From Adiantum capillus-veneris (Eukaryota > Streptophyta > Polypodiopsida > Polypodiales > Pteridaceae): DNA of 64,000 nucleotides. Where the stretch lies: positions 86,239,529 through 86,303,528 of the forward strand of contig CM043959.1 in the NCBI GenBank assembly GCA_014529385.2. The letters are read 5' to 3'. Made by a program: the position numbers and the translations under genes. The notes below the pieces were generated by a model that saw only the letters and a program-made list of their open reading frames with translations, had not been told where the DNA came from and did no database searches. Within the stretch, counting starts at the first letter, position 1; each line of letters starts with the position of its first letter. This document shows positions 1 to 9,896 of this stretch, one piece after another.

Positions 1-2566
1 TTCTTCTTCTTGTGTCAGATCTTGTGAGGGTCCTACAAGGCTTTCCTCTTGTAAAGTGGTGTCCACTGGATCTGCCACATTCTCTATGTCGATTCCTTCC
101 AAGGTTGTTGGCTCGGTGCTAAACTACTACTCTTCCGCTTGCTGTTGGCCTCTCAGCTCTTCTATCTGCTTCTGAAGTGTCTTCTTTTGCTCTTCTGCTT
201 GCTCTCCCATGTTCACAAGGAGGTCGTTCAGATCTGCATTTATTTTCTCCACCTCCTCGAGCTTTCTCTTTATGGCTTCTAGCTCATTCTTCGTGGCCTG
301 ATTTTCTTCTTCTAGGCGGTTTTGCATGACCAATGACCCCTCGGCCAGCATCAGCCTTTGTCGCTTCTCCAATATTAACTCCTTTAGGAGCTCTTTCATT
401 TGTTCTTCATAAAGCTCATTCTCTGAAGAGGTGTGAGTCGAGCTAGCAGCTCTGACTCTGGCTGAAGATGCTCATAGCCGTTGGATGGTTTGATCTTTGA
501 CTTTAATCTGATCTTTAAGCTCTATTACCTCATCCTGGCTCGCCTCCTGCTCTATCTTGGCCTTTTCTTTGGCATTTCTCAGGGCTTCCACCTCCTTGGA
601 TTCTTCAGCAAGTTGTAGGGTTAGGTTGTCCCTTTCCCTCTCTACATCTGTCAATGACTTGCTGATTTTCTTGTATTCTTCTTCAGCTCTTTGAAGTCTT
701 TGATCTGCTGCTTGATTTTCTCGTTCCATCTCCTGGCATCTTTGTAATGCCGTGGCCAGACTGGCTTGAAGCTCTGTTTGTTTCTCTATATGCTCTTGGC
801 TTTGTCTTTGTAGTGTGTCTACTTCAGCCTTGATCTGAACTTCAGTGGTTTTGAGATTAGCAATCTCACTCTCCGTGGACAATGATTTTGCCCTGAGCCT
901 GGTTAGCTTGTGCATCACCACATCCCAGTCATTGGTAGGTGGATGTAGGTCCATTGTATCCGTGGCCATCTCTTTCAGTTCCACTAACCGCAGGCTCTGC
1001 ATCTGTTCCTTGGGCCGTGTGCTTGCTAACTCAAAGGCCACTGTAGCTGCATCTTCTCTAGAATAACCCGCAGCTAGTAGATCAGGAAATATTCTGAAGT
1101 TTTTTTCTTATGGTTTTCTAACTTCTCCTCTTTCGGTTCAGCTTCTTTTTTCTGCACTTTCTCCTGGCTCTTCTCTTGCTTTGAATCTTCTTGTTCATCC
1201 TCCTTTTGTTGGGTTTGTGGAGGGCTAAGAAGAGGTGGTGATGGCGGTGGGCTGGACTCCCTACTTGACGGTGGAGTTGTTGGCTTCTTCTTGAAGTCCT
1301 TGTCCGCCTTGGTTTTTCTCTCCCTTTCTTGGCCTTCCTGCTCTTCTAGCAGCTGCCGTCGTACTTCATCCACTTCTTCTTCTGTAAAAGGGACATTAGG
1401 GATATTTTCTATCGTAGCATCCAAAATCTCAAAATTCTTGATGTAGTCTTCAAATCGATCTCTGTGCACCCTTCAGGATGATCCCGACATAGCCTCTTGT
1501 GAGGGCTTCCACAACTCGCTCAAATCTCCTTTCAATGCTCTCTCAGCTCTGAAGCTTTCCATTAGTTGCTCTAGCCGTGCTGCTTTTTGTGATTTGGTCT
1601 CTTTGATCGTCACTTGTACACTCTCTTTCTTTCCTTTCTTCAACTCTGGCTGCTCCTCTTGCACGGTCTCTAACCGGCGCTTCAACCTCTGGGTGCTTTG
1701 GACGGTTCTTCCTCTTTATCTTCTTTCAGCTTTAGCCAGTCATTCTGTGATGGAGGGTCAGGCCAGTTTCCCTTGGCATGTAATGCTCCATAGACCACTT
1801 TCGTTATCAGCTCACCCGGCACAATGTAGGTGGGATTTTTGTTGCCCATCTTCACCAGGTTGTCATGGATGTAAGCAACATAATTTATCACCTTTGGCTT
1901 GCTCTTCTGCATTTCCCAGGTGAAGGTGGTAGCAATGGCTCCAGGTGGCATTCTGTACTTCTGTGGCTACTTTGTACACATGTGGAAGTACTGGTTGTAG
2001 AGCTGTCTCATGGTAGCCACTTTAGGGTTTGCAATATCTTCAAAAGTGTAGTTGTTCTTCTTTTCGGAGTATACCTTGACTTCATCTCTTCCCTTGGTCA
2101 CACTATCCCCTTTGTTGGAGATGTCTAGTGCGGCTGCCACCACCCTCTCTGTGATGATAATCATGGTGTCTGGCTTGCCCTGCAGATCAGTAACTCGCGC
2201 CACTCCATCTTCTTTGATAGTGGTCACAAATTCCCACACTCGTTTTATGTCAATCCTTGCTGGCAAAGCTTCAAAGTAGTTATGCAGGTCCAGCTTCTCT
2301 AAGTACTCTCCCATCTTGCTTCTGGCAAATTCATTGAGCTCCCGTGGTATCATGGGTAGCTCTACTGCATTCCCTTCAAGATCTTTGAACAAGCCTTGGT
2401 AGATCTTAAAGTCATTGGACTCTAGCAGATCATCCTGAATCCATGTGCTTGTTGGCTTCAAGGTTCCTTCTGTGATGACAAATGGCTCTACTTCTTCCAA
2501 ATAGTCTTTTATTGTCATCCTCTTCTTCTTTGCCGGTGATTTTGCGGTTGCCATAGATCCTCTCAT
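1..2566 (-). pseudogene. Broken coiled-coil ORF, probably a retrotransposon accessory or gag-like protein
   Basis: One reading path runs from ATG 2566 (or an internal ATG three codons later) to the left window edge. It is broken by an in-frame TAG at about 1967, a frameshift near 1683, a stop near 1473, a frameshift between 1074 and 1041, and stops between 472 and 400 and at about 124. The first 290 codons form a globular part starting with a basic stretch (SPAKKKRMTIKDYLEEVEPF). I do not recognise it with certainty; it has the flavour of plant transposon-associated proteins. Next come a Lys/Glu/Ser/Pro-rich linker (1074-1469) and two long heptad-rich coiled coils (472-1041 and 127-399). Composition suggests a structural or oligomerising protein. 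It lies downstream of element B's integrase on the same strand, so it could be an extra 3' ORF of B or the first ORF of another element. Function is unknown. Confidence 0.6.
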
Positions 2567-3596
2567 GTCTGGAGCTTGTCAGGTGGTCGTGCGCATCGTA
2601 GAAGCTACTGGAAGTCCCGTTCGCTCTAGGTGGCAGGAGCTCTTTCTCAAAATGCAATTGTAGAAATGAGCTTAAAAAGAAGTGAAAATTTCTTATAATG
2701 GCGGTTTCCGAACCACTTTCCATGAAATTTGACATGTGCTCCCAACTTCTTGCGAGATGCGGTTTAGGCTCAAAGTTTTTTTGATTTGGACTCCATTTGC
2801 CCGGTTTTCGAGAAATTTGACGTTTCGCTGACCAAAACACGCTTTCCGCTCCAATCACATAATTGCACTCCCATTGTACCATATGTTGTCCTATAGTCAC
2901 TAATCATCCCCATATTTTTTGTTTTTCATTACGAACCGTTTTTCACCTACTTTTTGTATTTTTGAAGTTTTTCTGTCGAGAATTAGTAAAATTAAAATAA
3001 AAATAGCAAATTAAACCTAGAAAATCCCCAAAACTCATAATAAATCAAAAACATCACCGCAAAACACTATATACACTCACATGCAATTTTTATGGCCAGA
3101 TTTCTCCGTTTTACCAATATTTTATCCAAAAAATGGCTATTTTTACTTATGTACACACACCTAGGGGCTTGATTTGGCATTTGGCCCCATATACTTGTAG
3201 AATCATGCTGTATAAGGGCATATGTACTTGGGTTAGTCCAAAAAATTTCGCAATCAAACGACAACCCTTTAAAATAGTCGAAAAACATGCCCCTTTTGTT
3301 CTTTGCTCTTTCTGCCATTGGGTCTGTATTTGAGAATGCCTCCCTCCCTCCTAGACGGAGTCCTCCCGGACGACAAGGTATCGCCTCGGTGTATGTGCCA
3401 TGCATGGGTTAAAAATCGTGCTAATGCTCGGCCGTGTAATGTGGCCCTATATGATGCATACTCGGTCAATGCATGGAAAAAATTAATGTTGTGTAAGAGG
3501 ATGGTATAAGCAAGATGCTTATTGGCATTCGCCGTCGAGGTTTCCTGATTGTTGTTGATTTGGTCGGCAGATTTTCTTTGCAAGTAAAAGTTGTAA
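2567..3596. other. Non-coding spacer between two broken retroelement ORFs
   Basis: No open frame here resembles a known protein; the short ORFs overlap on both strands and look random. The 2880-3070 part is very A+T rich. The stretch 3330-3470 is more G+C rich and contains a short imperfect inverted repeat around the sequence GACGGAGTCCTCCCGGACGA. It may be untranslated or LTR sequence of element B or of the element on its left, but no second copy was found in the window to prove that. Confidence 0.4.
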
Positions 3597-4600
3597 CTAT
3601 ACCGCTCGCTGTTTGATCGTCTTTCTTGCAAAAGCCGCTTGGTTTGCCGCTATTGTCGATATGGCCGTGGTTGTCTCCTTGAAGAGAATTGTCGTGGTTG
3701 AATTGGCCATAGTCTTTGTCTCTTTTGCTTTCCATTTGTAGCTTTGTTTTGCAGGTTTTTGTAGGTTTGTTGCTACTTCCACGGTTGTCATTGTTTTGTT
3801 GTTGATTGTCACCCACATAGATCTGTTTGCCGGTTTCATATGTTGTGTGTGTTTACATGCCGATTTTTCTTGTACTGAAGGGAGTTCCTGTTGCTTCAGT
3901 TTTGGGATCCAAATGCGAGTCGCATTTAAGTTGTTGCTGCGCATTCTCTTTGGGATCCATATCTGTTTTATTCCCTTGGTTTTTGGTTGAACTGTATGCT
4001 TCTGTTGACTTCTTCTGTTGTATTGTGGTTTGTCCGCCATGTCATCTCTATCCTTCCGCAACCATACTTGTTTGTCGTGTGTTGCTAACTTTGATCTTTT
4101 CACTGCGGTTGGTGTTGTTTGATGTTTATAGCGAACATGTTTGGCAGTTCCCTGTTTGTTTGCCATGTTGTTCTTCAGTGGCACCCATCCTTTTGGTTCT
4201 TTCTCCAGTGATTGTGTTGTTGCCATTTGGTTCTTTCGGGGTTGCTGAGAAAAGGCTACGACCTGTTGTTCTTGTGCATGCTGAATTTTGACTGCATCCT
4301 CATTCCAATCTATCTGCACATTACACTCTTTTTTCCAAGGTTGTCCCAACAACATGGGGTGTTGTGTGCTTGCAACCTCAACCACATAAAACTTGTGTGG
4401 GTAAATATATTGATGTATTTGTACATGCAATATAGTCCAACCCAATATTTTCAGTGAATGTGATGTACTACTTTCCATCACTTGTGGAGTAGGATGTAGT
4501 TGACCTTAGGCTTGAGATGTTTGTAGAATCAAGCAATGCCGTCAATTCAACTTGATTGCTACCCACTTTGACTGCAATTATTGGCTCCACTGTGTCTTCA
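3597..4600 (-). pseudogene. Post-integrase ORF with retropepsin-like domain and Trp-Ile-Pro-Lys repeats (element B)
   Basis: Read leftwards, a retropepsin-like fold begins near 4590 (PIIAVKVGSNQVELTALLDS). It crosses stops and a frameshift near 4481 and ends in the typical protease C-terminal motif MLLGQPWKKECNVQIDW at about 4330. The catalytic Asp is followed by Ser-Thr instead of Ser/Thr-Gly, so the active-site glycine is lost. About 220 residues follow, basic and Gln/Thr/Lys rich, with recurring Trp motifs (KGWVP, KQVWLRK, KQIWIPK, RIWIPK, RSMWV). The ORF lies just downstream of element B's integrase on the same strand, although B already has a protease upstream of RT. It may be an acquired 3' ORF or a scrap of another element. 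The retropepsin resemblance is read by eye from motifs. Confidence 0.6.
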
Positions 4601-4629
4601 TCAAAATTTGTTAGTCGAATAGCATTTAT

Positions 4630-5357
4630 TCACAATGGTGATCCACATTGTTGTTGTTGTCGTAGAAACCTTCTTTTTGCAATGTGTTTTTTTGCTTCTT
4701 CTTGGGCTTCTTCTCGTACCCTTTGTTTCTCTTTCATCCATTGTTTTTCTTGATGGATTTGTTGAAGTATATCTTGTGTTAGTGATAAATGATATTTCTT
4801 TAATCGACACCCACTAATCCAATTTGGCATTTCTTCATCTGCTAATGTAGCAAGCTTGACAGCTCCACTTTGTGATAAGTCACTAATCACAAAGGGTCCC
4901 ATTCCTCGCTTTTTAAGTTTCTTGGCATATTGCTTCAAGGTATAAACAAGTACATAATCACCTGTTTTGAACTCTTTCGTGCGCACATGCTCATCAAAAA
5001 ACTCTTTTTGTCTTCTCTTTTTAGCATAGATCGAAGCTACAGCTCGCAAGTGAAGTTCATCTAGCTTTTCAAGATCATCTATTCTTGAAGAGAGCTCATG
5101 CCCTATCCATTCTAAGCGTTTTTCTACTCGTAGAGTTGGAATTAAAAACTCTATGGATAATATAGCGTTTAGACCAAACACCATGTTGTACGGTGTTGTT
5201 CCTATTGATGTTTTGTAAGCTACCCTGTATGCCCATAGTGTTGAGTGTAGCTGCTGATCCCAGTCTATTCTTGACTCTGATATATTTAATATGGAGCAGA
5301 TTTTCTATGTATGACCATGAATTCCTCTAGCAGATATTCAATGACTTCATTAAGAAA
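4630..5357 (-). pseudogene. Ty3/gypsy integrase, C-terminal half (element B, downstream of insertion)
   Basis: This is the continuation of the integrase interrupted at 11212. The first codons read FLNEVIEYLLEEFMVIHRKS, the segment between the second catalytic Asp and the Glu. The reading then jumps frame at about 5290, and the catalytic-Glu region (usual form YHPQANGQ.E.TN) is missing. It resumes with SRIDWDQQLHSTLWAYR and an ORF from 5184 to 4630 carrying the integrase C-terminal domain (EFKTGDYVLVYTLKQ, KRGMGPFVISDL, NWISGCRLKKYH). A deletion of about 20-25 codons has therefore removed the catalytic Glu, and the enzyme cannot be active. The tail is Gln/Lys rich. Identification as Ty3/gypsy integrase is firm. 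Confidence 0.88.
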
Positions 5358-5361
5358 ATGT

Positions 5362-5476
5362 TGACGAAGGAAATTTGGAATGACGGCCTCTACACCAAAA
5401 CAAACTCCATTGCGCCACAAGGGAAATGAGATGAGGGCACCACCTAGTCTTGGAAGCGTGGACTAGGACCGCTATA

Positions 5477-5538
<62 letters not shown>

Positions 5539-6838
5539 TATCACTATGAATGAAGCATTAACCTTAGTGTGTGTACAAGGAATGGATAACTTCAAGCACT
5601 TCCAACACAAATAGCATGTAGATTACTAAACAACAACTCAAGAATTAGCCAAAATCACATCAAGCACTCTCACACACACATAAAAGATCTCTCTTAATTA
5701 ACATAAGTAAGAGGAGGGGAGGTTACTAGCAGAAAACAATTTGCACTCTAGAATGTGCAAGAATAGAGTGAATGAATGAGCTTTATGGGCTCATGATGAG
5801 TGATACAAAGACTCAATGGGACTGAGGGATACTTGAAATTACAAAGGGGGGGGGGGGCTCTTTATATAGGAAAGAGAGTGATTAGGAGTGAGGTTAATAT
5901 CCAAGTGCAATTTGTACAAATGAAGCTTGATTAGGGACATTCAACCAATGAAGAAGCTCCTTCCAAGTGATTTGTTGACCAATTTGCAACTAATTGGATC
6001 CATCATCACTTGTGTTGTCTTCACTCCTTCCTCCATAGCTTGAGTCCAAGAGCTTCCTTATTTTAAAATGTAAAGAATCTACATAAAATCAATGCATATC
6101 TAGTAATAATAGAAAGAGGTTGAATGAGAACTTATGAATTACAACAAGATTAAGCATGATTTGAGAGGTGATTAGAAGAGGAATTTATGATGGTTTTTTG
6201 AGCTTGAGAGAGAGGAGGAAGGAAGGGAGGGTGAGAAGACTAATGGCCGATTTTTAGAGAAGGTCTCAATGTGGAAAAGGAAGGGTGTGTGTGTAAACGT
6301 AGAGGGGGTGGTCTCCACCACAGTTGAAAAAACGGGCGTCCGCCATTTTGGCCATATCTCCTAGACCGTAGATGCAAAAATTATAAAAAAAATATGGTCA
6401 GAATCTCCAGCTCATCAGCTACAACTTTAATGAGCACAACGTTTCTTGGATCGGAGTGGAAGTATTTTTTAAAAATCCAGCAAAATCATGTGTCTGTTTC
6501 CTTCCTTTACTAAGTCTTCCACTTGGGTCCCATCTATTTGAATCATCATATGGCTCCAAAGCCATGATGATATGAGCCACTCATGACTCTTGAATCATGG
6601 GTGCATGGCTCCACAACCACATCATATCTTTTCTTTTCACATTTACATATTTTCCCTTCCCTTTACCACTAGGTTCTCCCTTTCACCTCCGGTGAACTAG
6701 TCAAGGAAAAATTCCCATCAAATCATTTTTTGAATTTTTCCAAGAGGTTTTTCTCACTCTTTCTTTTATTGTAAACCTCTAGAAGCAAGGAAAACCAACA
6801 AAATATAGTAAACAAAAATTTGTGATAGGCTCGGATCA
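5362..6838 (-). repeat. LTR of element A, 3' copy
   Basis: This 1477-bp block begins TG (TGACGAAGG) and ends CA (CTCGGATCA) on the plus strand, and is nearly identical to 9730-11211. Differences seen are a handful of substitutions plus length changes in two simple repeats. A GA tract at 5481-5537 is longer here, and a G run at 5846-5857 is 12 bases against 23 in the other copy. The flanking tetramer ATGT at 5358-5361 matches ATGT at 11212-11215, as expected for a short target-site duplication. The block interrupts the integrase of element B exactly between the codons for His and Phe. Near identity of the two LTRs implies a recent insertion or later homogenisation. Confidence 0.9.
5481..5537. 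repeat. (GA)n microsatellite in element A LTR
   Basis: An uninterrupted GA dinucleotide tract about 57 bp long. The allele in the other LTR (9849-9894) is about 46 bp, so the tract has changed length since the two LTRs were identical. Confidence 0.95.
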
Positions 6839-6990
6839 ATGTGTTTCTCGATCACTGACAATTTCTATTGGTAATCCGTATCGTACAAAGACATTCTCAT
6901 ACAAAAATTGTACAGTGGTTCTTGTGTCTACTTTTTGTGTTGCCTTGGCTTCCGCCCATTTTGTGAGATAGTCCGTAGCCACAATGATAT
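6839..6990 (-). other. Duplicated integrase fragment adjoining the element A LTR
   Basis: These about 150 bp repeat 11212-11365 with only about two differences. They encode the integrase core segment from QYIIVATDYLTKWAEAK to the second catalytic Asp (EIVSDRETH). They sit directly against the LTR at 6838, just as the real integrase sits against the LTR at 11211. To the right, at about 6991, the sequence switches abruptly to element A's protease. The block is therefore a duplicated piece of element B's integrase at a recombination junction, not part of A's own pol. Confidence 0.85.
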
Positions 6991-7803
6991 ATTGGGTAAT
7001 ATCCTGTTGCCCAATCTTGCCCAGCTCCTATACCCATGAGCCAAGGTCATCCTAAAATAAGGGGGTATCCTTCTCCCTTTACTGGCATCACATAAGCATC
7101 AACTCTGTAGTGATTCCAAAAACAGAAACTCTCAAAGCTTTCACTACACCCACACAAGTGACAGAGACATTATTGGTCATTTTTGCCCTAAAGTTTGATG
7201 ATTCCATTACCTCTAAACCCAATTGATGCATTAGCTTTTCTGTCATGACACAAACCTCTGCCCACTATCAATGTAAGTTTTTGGAATCCGTTGTCCGTTG
7301 ATTTGAGCCTCCACCAAAGGCACTATATCCTTGAGACCATATGCTTTGATTACACTTACTAGCTTACTTCGGTTTGCCCTCGTGCTCACCATTTTTGACC
7401 ATTGTCGTCGCAGCTTTGGGGAGATATGAAGTAGTTGTGGCCAAGTAATCTTTGGTCCTTGAGAACTCACATCAGCTGTCAAGTCATAAGGTTGTGTCCG
7501 AGATCCCATAGGGAAATCAGAGATGTCAATTTGAGACCTAGTACGGGTCTTTCTCTTCTTGGCTTCATCTTTAGTTGCCTGAGATGTACTTGCTTCATTG
7601 CTTGCATCCTTGCTTGTTTTTTTACTTACTTCATCTTGGACACGCACATGCTTGATAGGCATTGTAGCCACTTCATCTATCTTCATCTTCCCTTTAGCTA
7701 TTTCTTCCTGGTTGCTTCTGCCCTTGACGACCTCCTCCATCCTTATGATTCTCACATTTGGTTGAGTAGCAAGGGCTTGAGCTTGAGCACGAGGTGGCTG
7801 CAA
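6991..7803 (-). pseudogene. Element A gag C-terminal region and retropepsin, frameshifted and truncated
   Basis: The frame from 7803 gives a Gln/Lys/Thr/Ser-rich linker and then ISPKLRRQWSKMVSTRANRS and the flap-side strand VPLVEAQINGQRIPKTYIDSG. At about 7258 a frameshift follows the catalytic Asp-Ser-Gly. The protein continues as AEVCVMTEKLMHQLGLEV, and a second frameshift near 7120 leads to the C-terminal motif GYPLILG, a stop, and PWLMGIGAGQDW. The retropepsin fold is thus complete but broken three times. It stops at about 6991, where B-derived integrase sequence begins, so RT, RNase H and integrase of A are absent. Element E's protease (39540-39850) shares the same layout. Confidence 0.82.
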
Positions 7804-8732
7804 ATTTGAGGTTGCGGTTGCTCTTGTGGTTGAGCTCTACCACGGGGAGGACTTACTTGTTGTCGAGGACCTCTGACAGGGTAGTCATATCTTCTGGGAT
7901 GAGGGCAATTATACATGCCATGGCCATTTTCCCCACAATTGTAACACAACATTTCCCTTGCTTGACGTCGCATTGGTGGCCGATTCCCACCATTCCCCTC
8001 AATAGGCCTTCTTGCACCCTGCACAAGATTTACTCTCAAACCCTCTAGCTGGTTTGTGAGATTGTTTATTTGTTGGAGCATATCTTCTTGTTGACCTCTA
8101 TTGAGGTCTGGTGCATTAGGCACATTTGGAGGTACGTGAGAAGCTTCCATAGTTGTGATATTGCCTCCCAAAGCTAGCTGGCCAGCTTGGGCTTGATAGA
8201 GAATCTTTCGATTCTTTTCCCTAGCAATTCTTAAGGTATCTTCAAAAGTATTTGGAAATTTGCTCTTTACCTTCTCCCTTAGCAAGGGGTACAAACCTGA
8301 GATAAATCGATCCTTTTGGATGCAATTGGGAGCTCGCTCACCAGGGTTTAGTGAGTCTGACCATTGCCCCCAAAGTTTCAGAAAACCTTCCTCATAGGTT
8401 GCATACCCATGAGGGTCAACTTGATGAAGGGCCAGAAGCCGTTGCCATATTTCTTCTGCCGAATTGGCTCGTTGAAATCTTTGTAGGAAAGCCACCTTCA
8501 ATCCCCCCCAATCAGCTCTTTGGGTTGGATCTAGAGCCTGAAACCATACCCTAGCTTCTTCTTTGAGCACCAAAGGAAAAGCTCTCAATTTCAATGCTTC
8601 GTCATCCCTCCCAGAGACAAGGAAAGCCATCTCCAAGTTATCCAAAAAATCCCCAGCATTTTCCCCACTACGCCCAAAAAAATTAGGGAAAGCCATCATA
8701 AAATGGGTTGCCTTCCTCTCAATACAGCACAA
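7752..8732 (-). CDS. Gag protein of element A
   Basis: This is a 326-codon open frame, and the initiator is more likely the Met pair near 8699 (MMAFPNFFGRSGENAGDFLD). It has the retrotransposon gag domain (residues about 20-190: EEARVWFQALDP, FLQRFQRANSAEEIWQRLLA, RFISGLYPLLREKVKSKFPN). A Gln/Asn-rich linker with a short helical segment (QQEDMLQQINNLTNQLEGLR) follows, then one CCHC zinc knuckle, CYNCGENGHGMYNC, near residues 262-275. Gag forms the particle shell and packages element RNA. No stop interrupts it, which fits the young LTRs, but protease follows only after a frameshift near 7800 and pol is missing. The element could move only if other copies supplied enzymes. Confidence 0.9.
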   Translation of the reverse strand: MCCIERKATHFMMAFPNFFGRSGENAGDFLDNLEMAFLVSGRDDEALKLRAFPLVLKEEARVWFQALDPTQRADWGGLKVAFLQRFQRANSAEEIWQRLLALHQVDPHGYATYEEGFLKLWGQWSDSLNPGERAPNCIQKDRFISGLYPLLREKVKSKFPNTFEDTLRIAREKNRKILYQAQAGQLALGGNITTMEASHVPPNVPNAPDLNRGQQEDMLQQINNLTNQLEGLRVNLVQGARRPIEGNGGNRPPMRRQAREMLCYNCGENGHGMYNCPHPRRYDYPVRGPRQQVSPPRGRAQPQEQPQPQICSHLVLKLKPLLLNQM

Positions 8733-9175
8733 AGATGAAAACGTCTAGGCCCAAATCATATCTTATTAAGGGTAGAATAAATGGATTGATAGATGCATTA
8801 ATCTCAGCGAGGGCCTAGTAAGTTCCTTATGATGTTTTGGAACCTAAGCTTTGTGCTAGCTATTATATGCACAGTTTGTCTAGCAAGAGGTTGGAAAGGT
8901 CCATATAAATCCCTATGATTCATGGAGTATGCTTAAAGCAAGATGAAGATGTGAACATCAAAAGATACATTATACTCCAAAATAGGAAATATTATAGGGT
9001 CAGGGGACAACAATATCTCTCTCAACCTCTCAGCTCCAAAATAGAAGACCAATCTTTGTTGGAAAAAAATATTTCTATCAATGCGTACATTCACCCTAAT
9101 ATTCTGAACTGATTGAAAGTTGTAGAAAATGGGATTATTCTTTGGTGCATTAAATACAAACTTCCATGAAGCACT
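8733..9175. other. Element A internal spacer without recognisable gene
   Basis: This lies between the leader ORF and gag of element A. It is A+T rich, and the short plus-strand ORF at 8915-9112 has no recognisable motif. It probably served as untranslated leader sequence. Confidence 0.5.
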
Positions 9176-9679
9176 TCATTGAAGTTCAGCTCTCTTGGAT
9201 CCCACCATTTGAGAGATGCGAAGAACTTGCTCACCAGTGATTAGCCTAGCTTTGGTGTGACCATCTTCAACTTTATAGAGCTCATAGGGTTCAATGGCTA
9301 CCCTCTCAACCACCTTGAGCCTTCTTGCTAGTAGTAGTTGGAGTGCATCACCATATGTAGCCTCTTGCCAATACTGCACACCATTGATGTGTAACTCCCC
9401 CTCCAAAAACTCGTTAATACCCGAGTTTGAGAGTGCTTTCACCACCTGAAGTCGAGGCTTCAAAGGGAGTGTCTTCACACTAGCCACAAAGCACTCAACA
9501 CAATGCTTTGACCTAGGGACTTGATGACTACAAGATTTTCCTTGAAGCAAAGAAGGGTGTATGTAGTTAACTCTCTTTACCCGCATACGTGCCATTTGTC
9601 GATAAAGACGCTTCTTTTCTTGAGCTTCTTGGGGAGACCATAGTGGAAGTCTCGGAGAATTTGATGGACCTTCCTTCAT
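9176..9679 (-). CDS. Uncharacterised leader ORF of element A (167 codons)
   Basis: This open frame starts about 30 bases inside the primer-binding site and precedes gag. I do not recognise the product. It is basic in the N-terminal half (QEKKRLYRQMARMRVKRVNY) and carries two close cysteines (KHCVECF) near residue 62. The C-terminal half, likely alpha/beta, contains EFLEGELHINGVQYWQEA and LLLARRLKVVERVAIEPYEL. No transmembrane segment or signal peptide is seen. The sense direction matches the element. It could be an extra ORF of this family or a captured host exon. The codon content looks protein-like, but expression is not shown. Confidence 0.5.
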   Translation of the reverse strand: MKEGPSNSPRLPLWSPQEAQEKKRLYRQMARMRVKRVNYIHPSLLQGKSCSHQVPRSKHCVECFVASVKTLPLKPRLQVVKALSNSGINEFLEGELHINGVQYWQEATYGDALQLLLARRLKVVERVAIEPYELYKVEDGHTKARLITGEQVLRISQMVGSKRAELQ

Positions 9680-9710
9680 AGGATTGACAGAACACTGCTT
9701 GAGAACTCCT

Positions 9711-9724
9711 CCGTGGGGGCACCA
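9711..9724 (-). promoter_or_regulatory. Primer-binding site of element A
   Basis: Read on the minus strand, TGGTGCCCCCACGG lies five bases after the LTR end (CGTCA), the position of a tRNA primer-binding site. Its first bases pair with the universal CCA end. Element E uses nearly the same site at 37833-37846. I could not assign the tRNA. Confidence 0.7.
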
Positions 9725-9729
9725 ATTTA

Positions 9730-9844
9730 TGACGAAGGAAATTTGGAATGGCGGCCTCTACACCAAAACAAACTCCATTGCGCCACAAGGGAAATGAGAT
9801 GAGGGCACCACCTAGTCTTGGAAGCGTGGACTAGGACCGCTACA

Positions 9845-9896
<52 letters not shown>

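Noticed and set aside
2430-2900. Minus-strand 156-codon ORF
   Set aside because: Overlaps the coiled-coil ORF start in a different frame and has no recognisable motif.
5846-5857. G-quadruplex-forming regulatory element (also 10208-10230)
   Set aside because: A single homopolymer run whose length differs between the LTR copies; more likely a slippage-prone tract or sequencing artefact.
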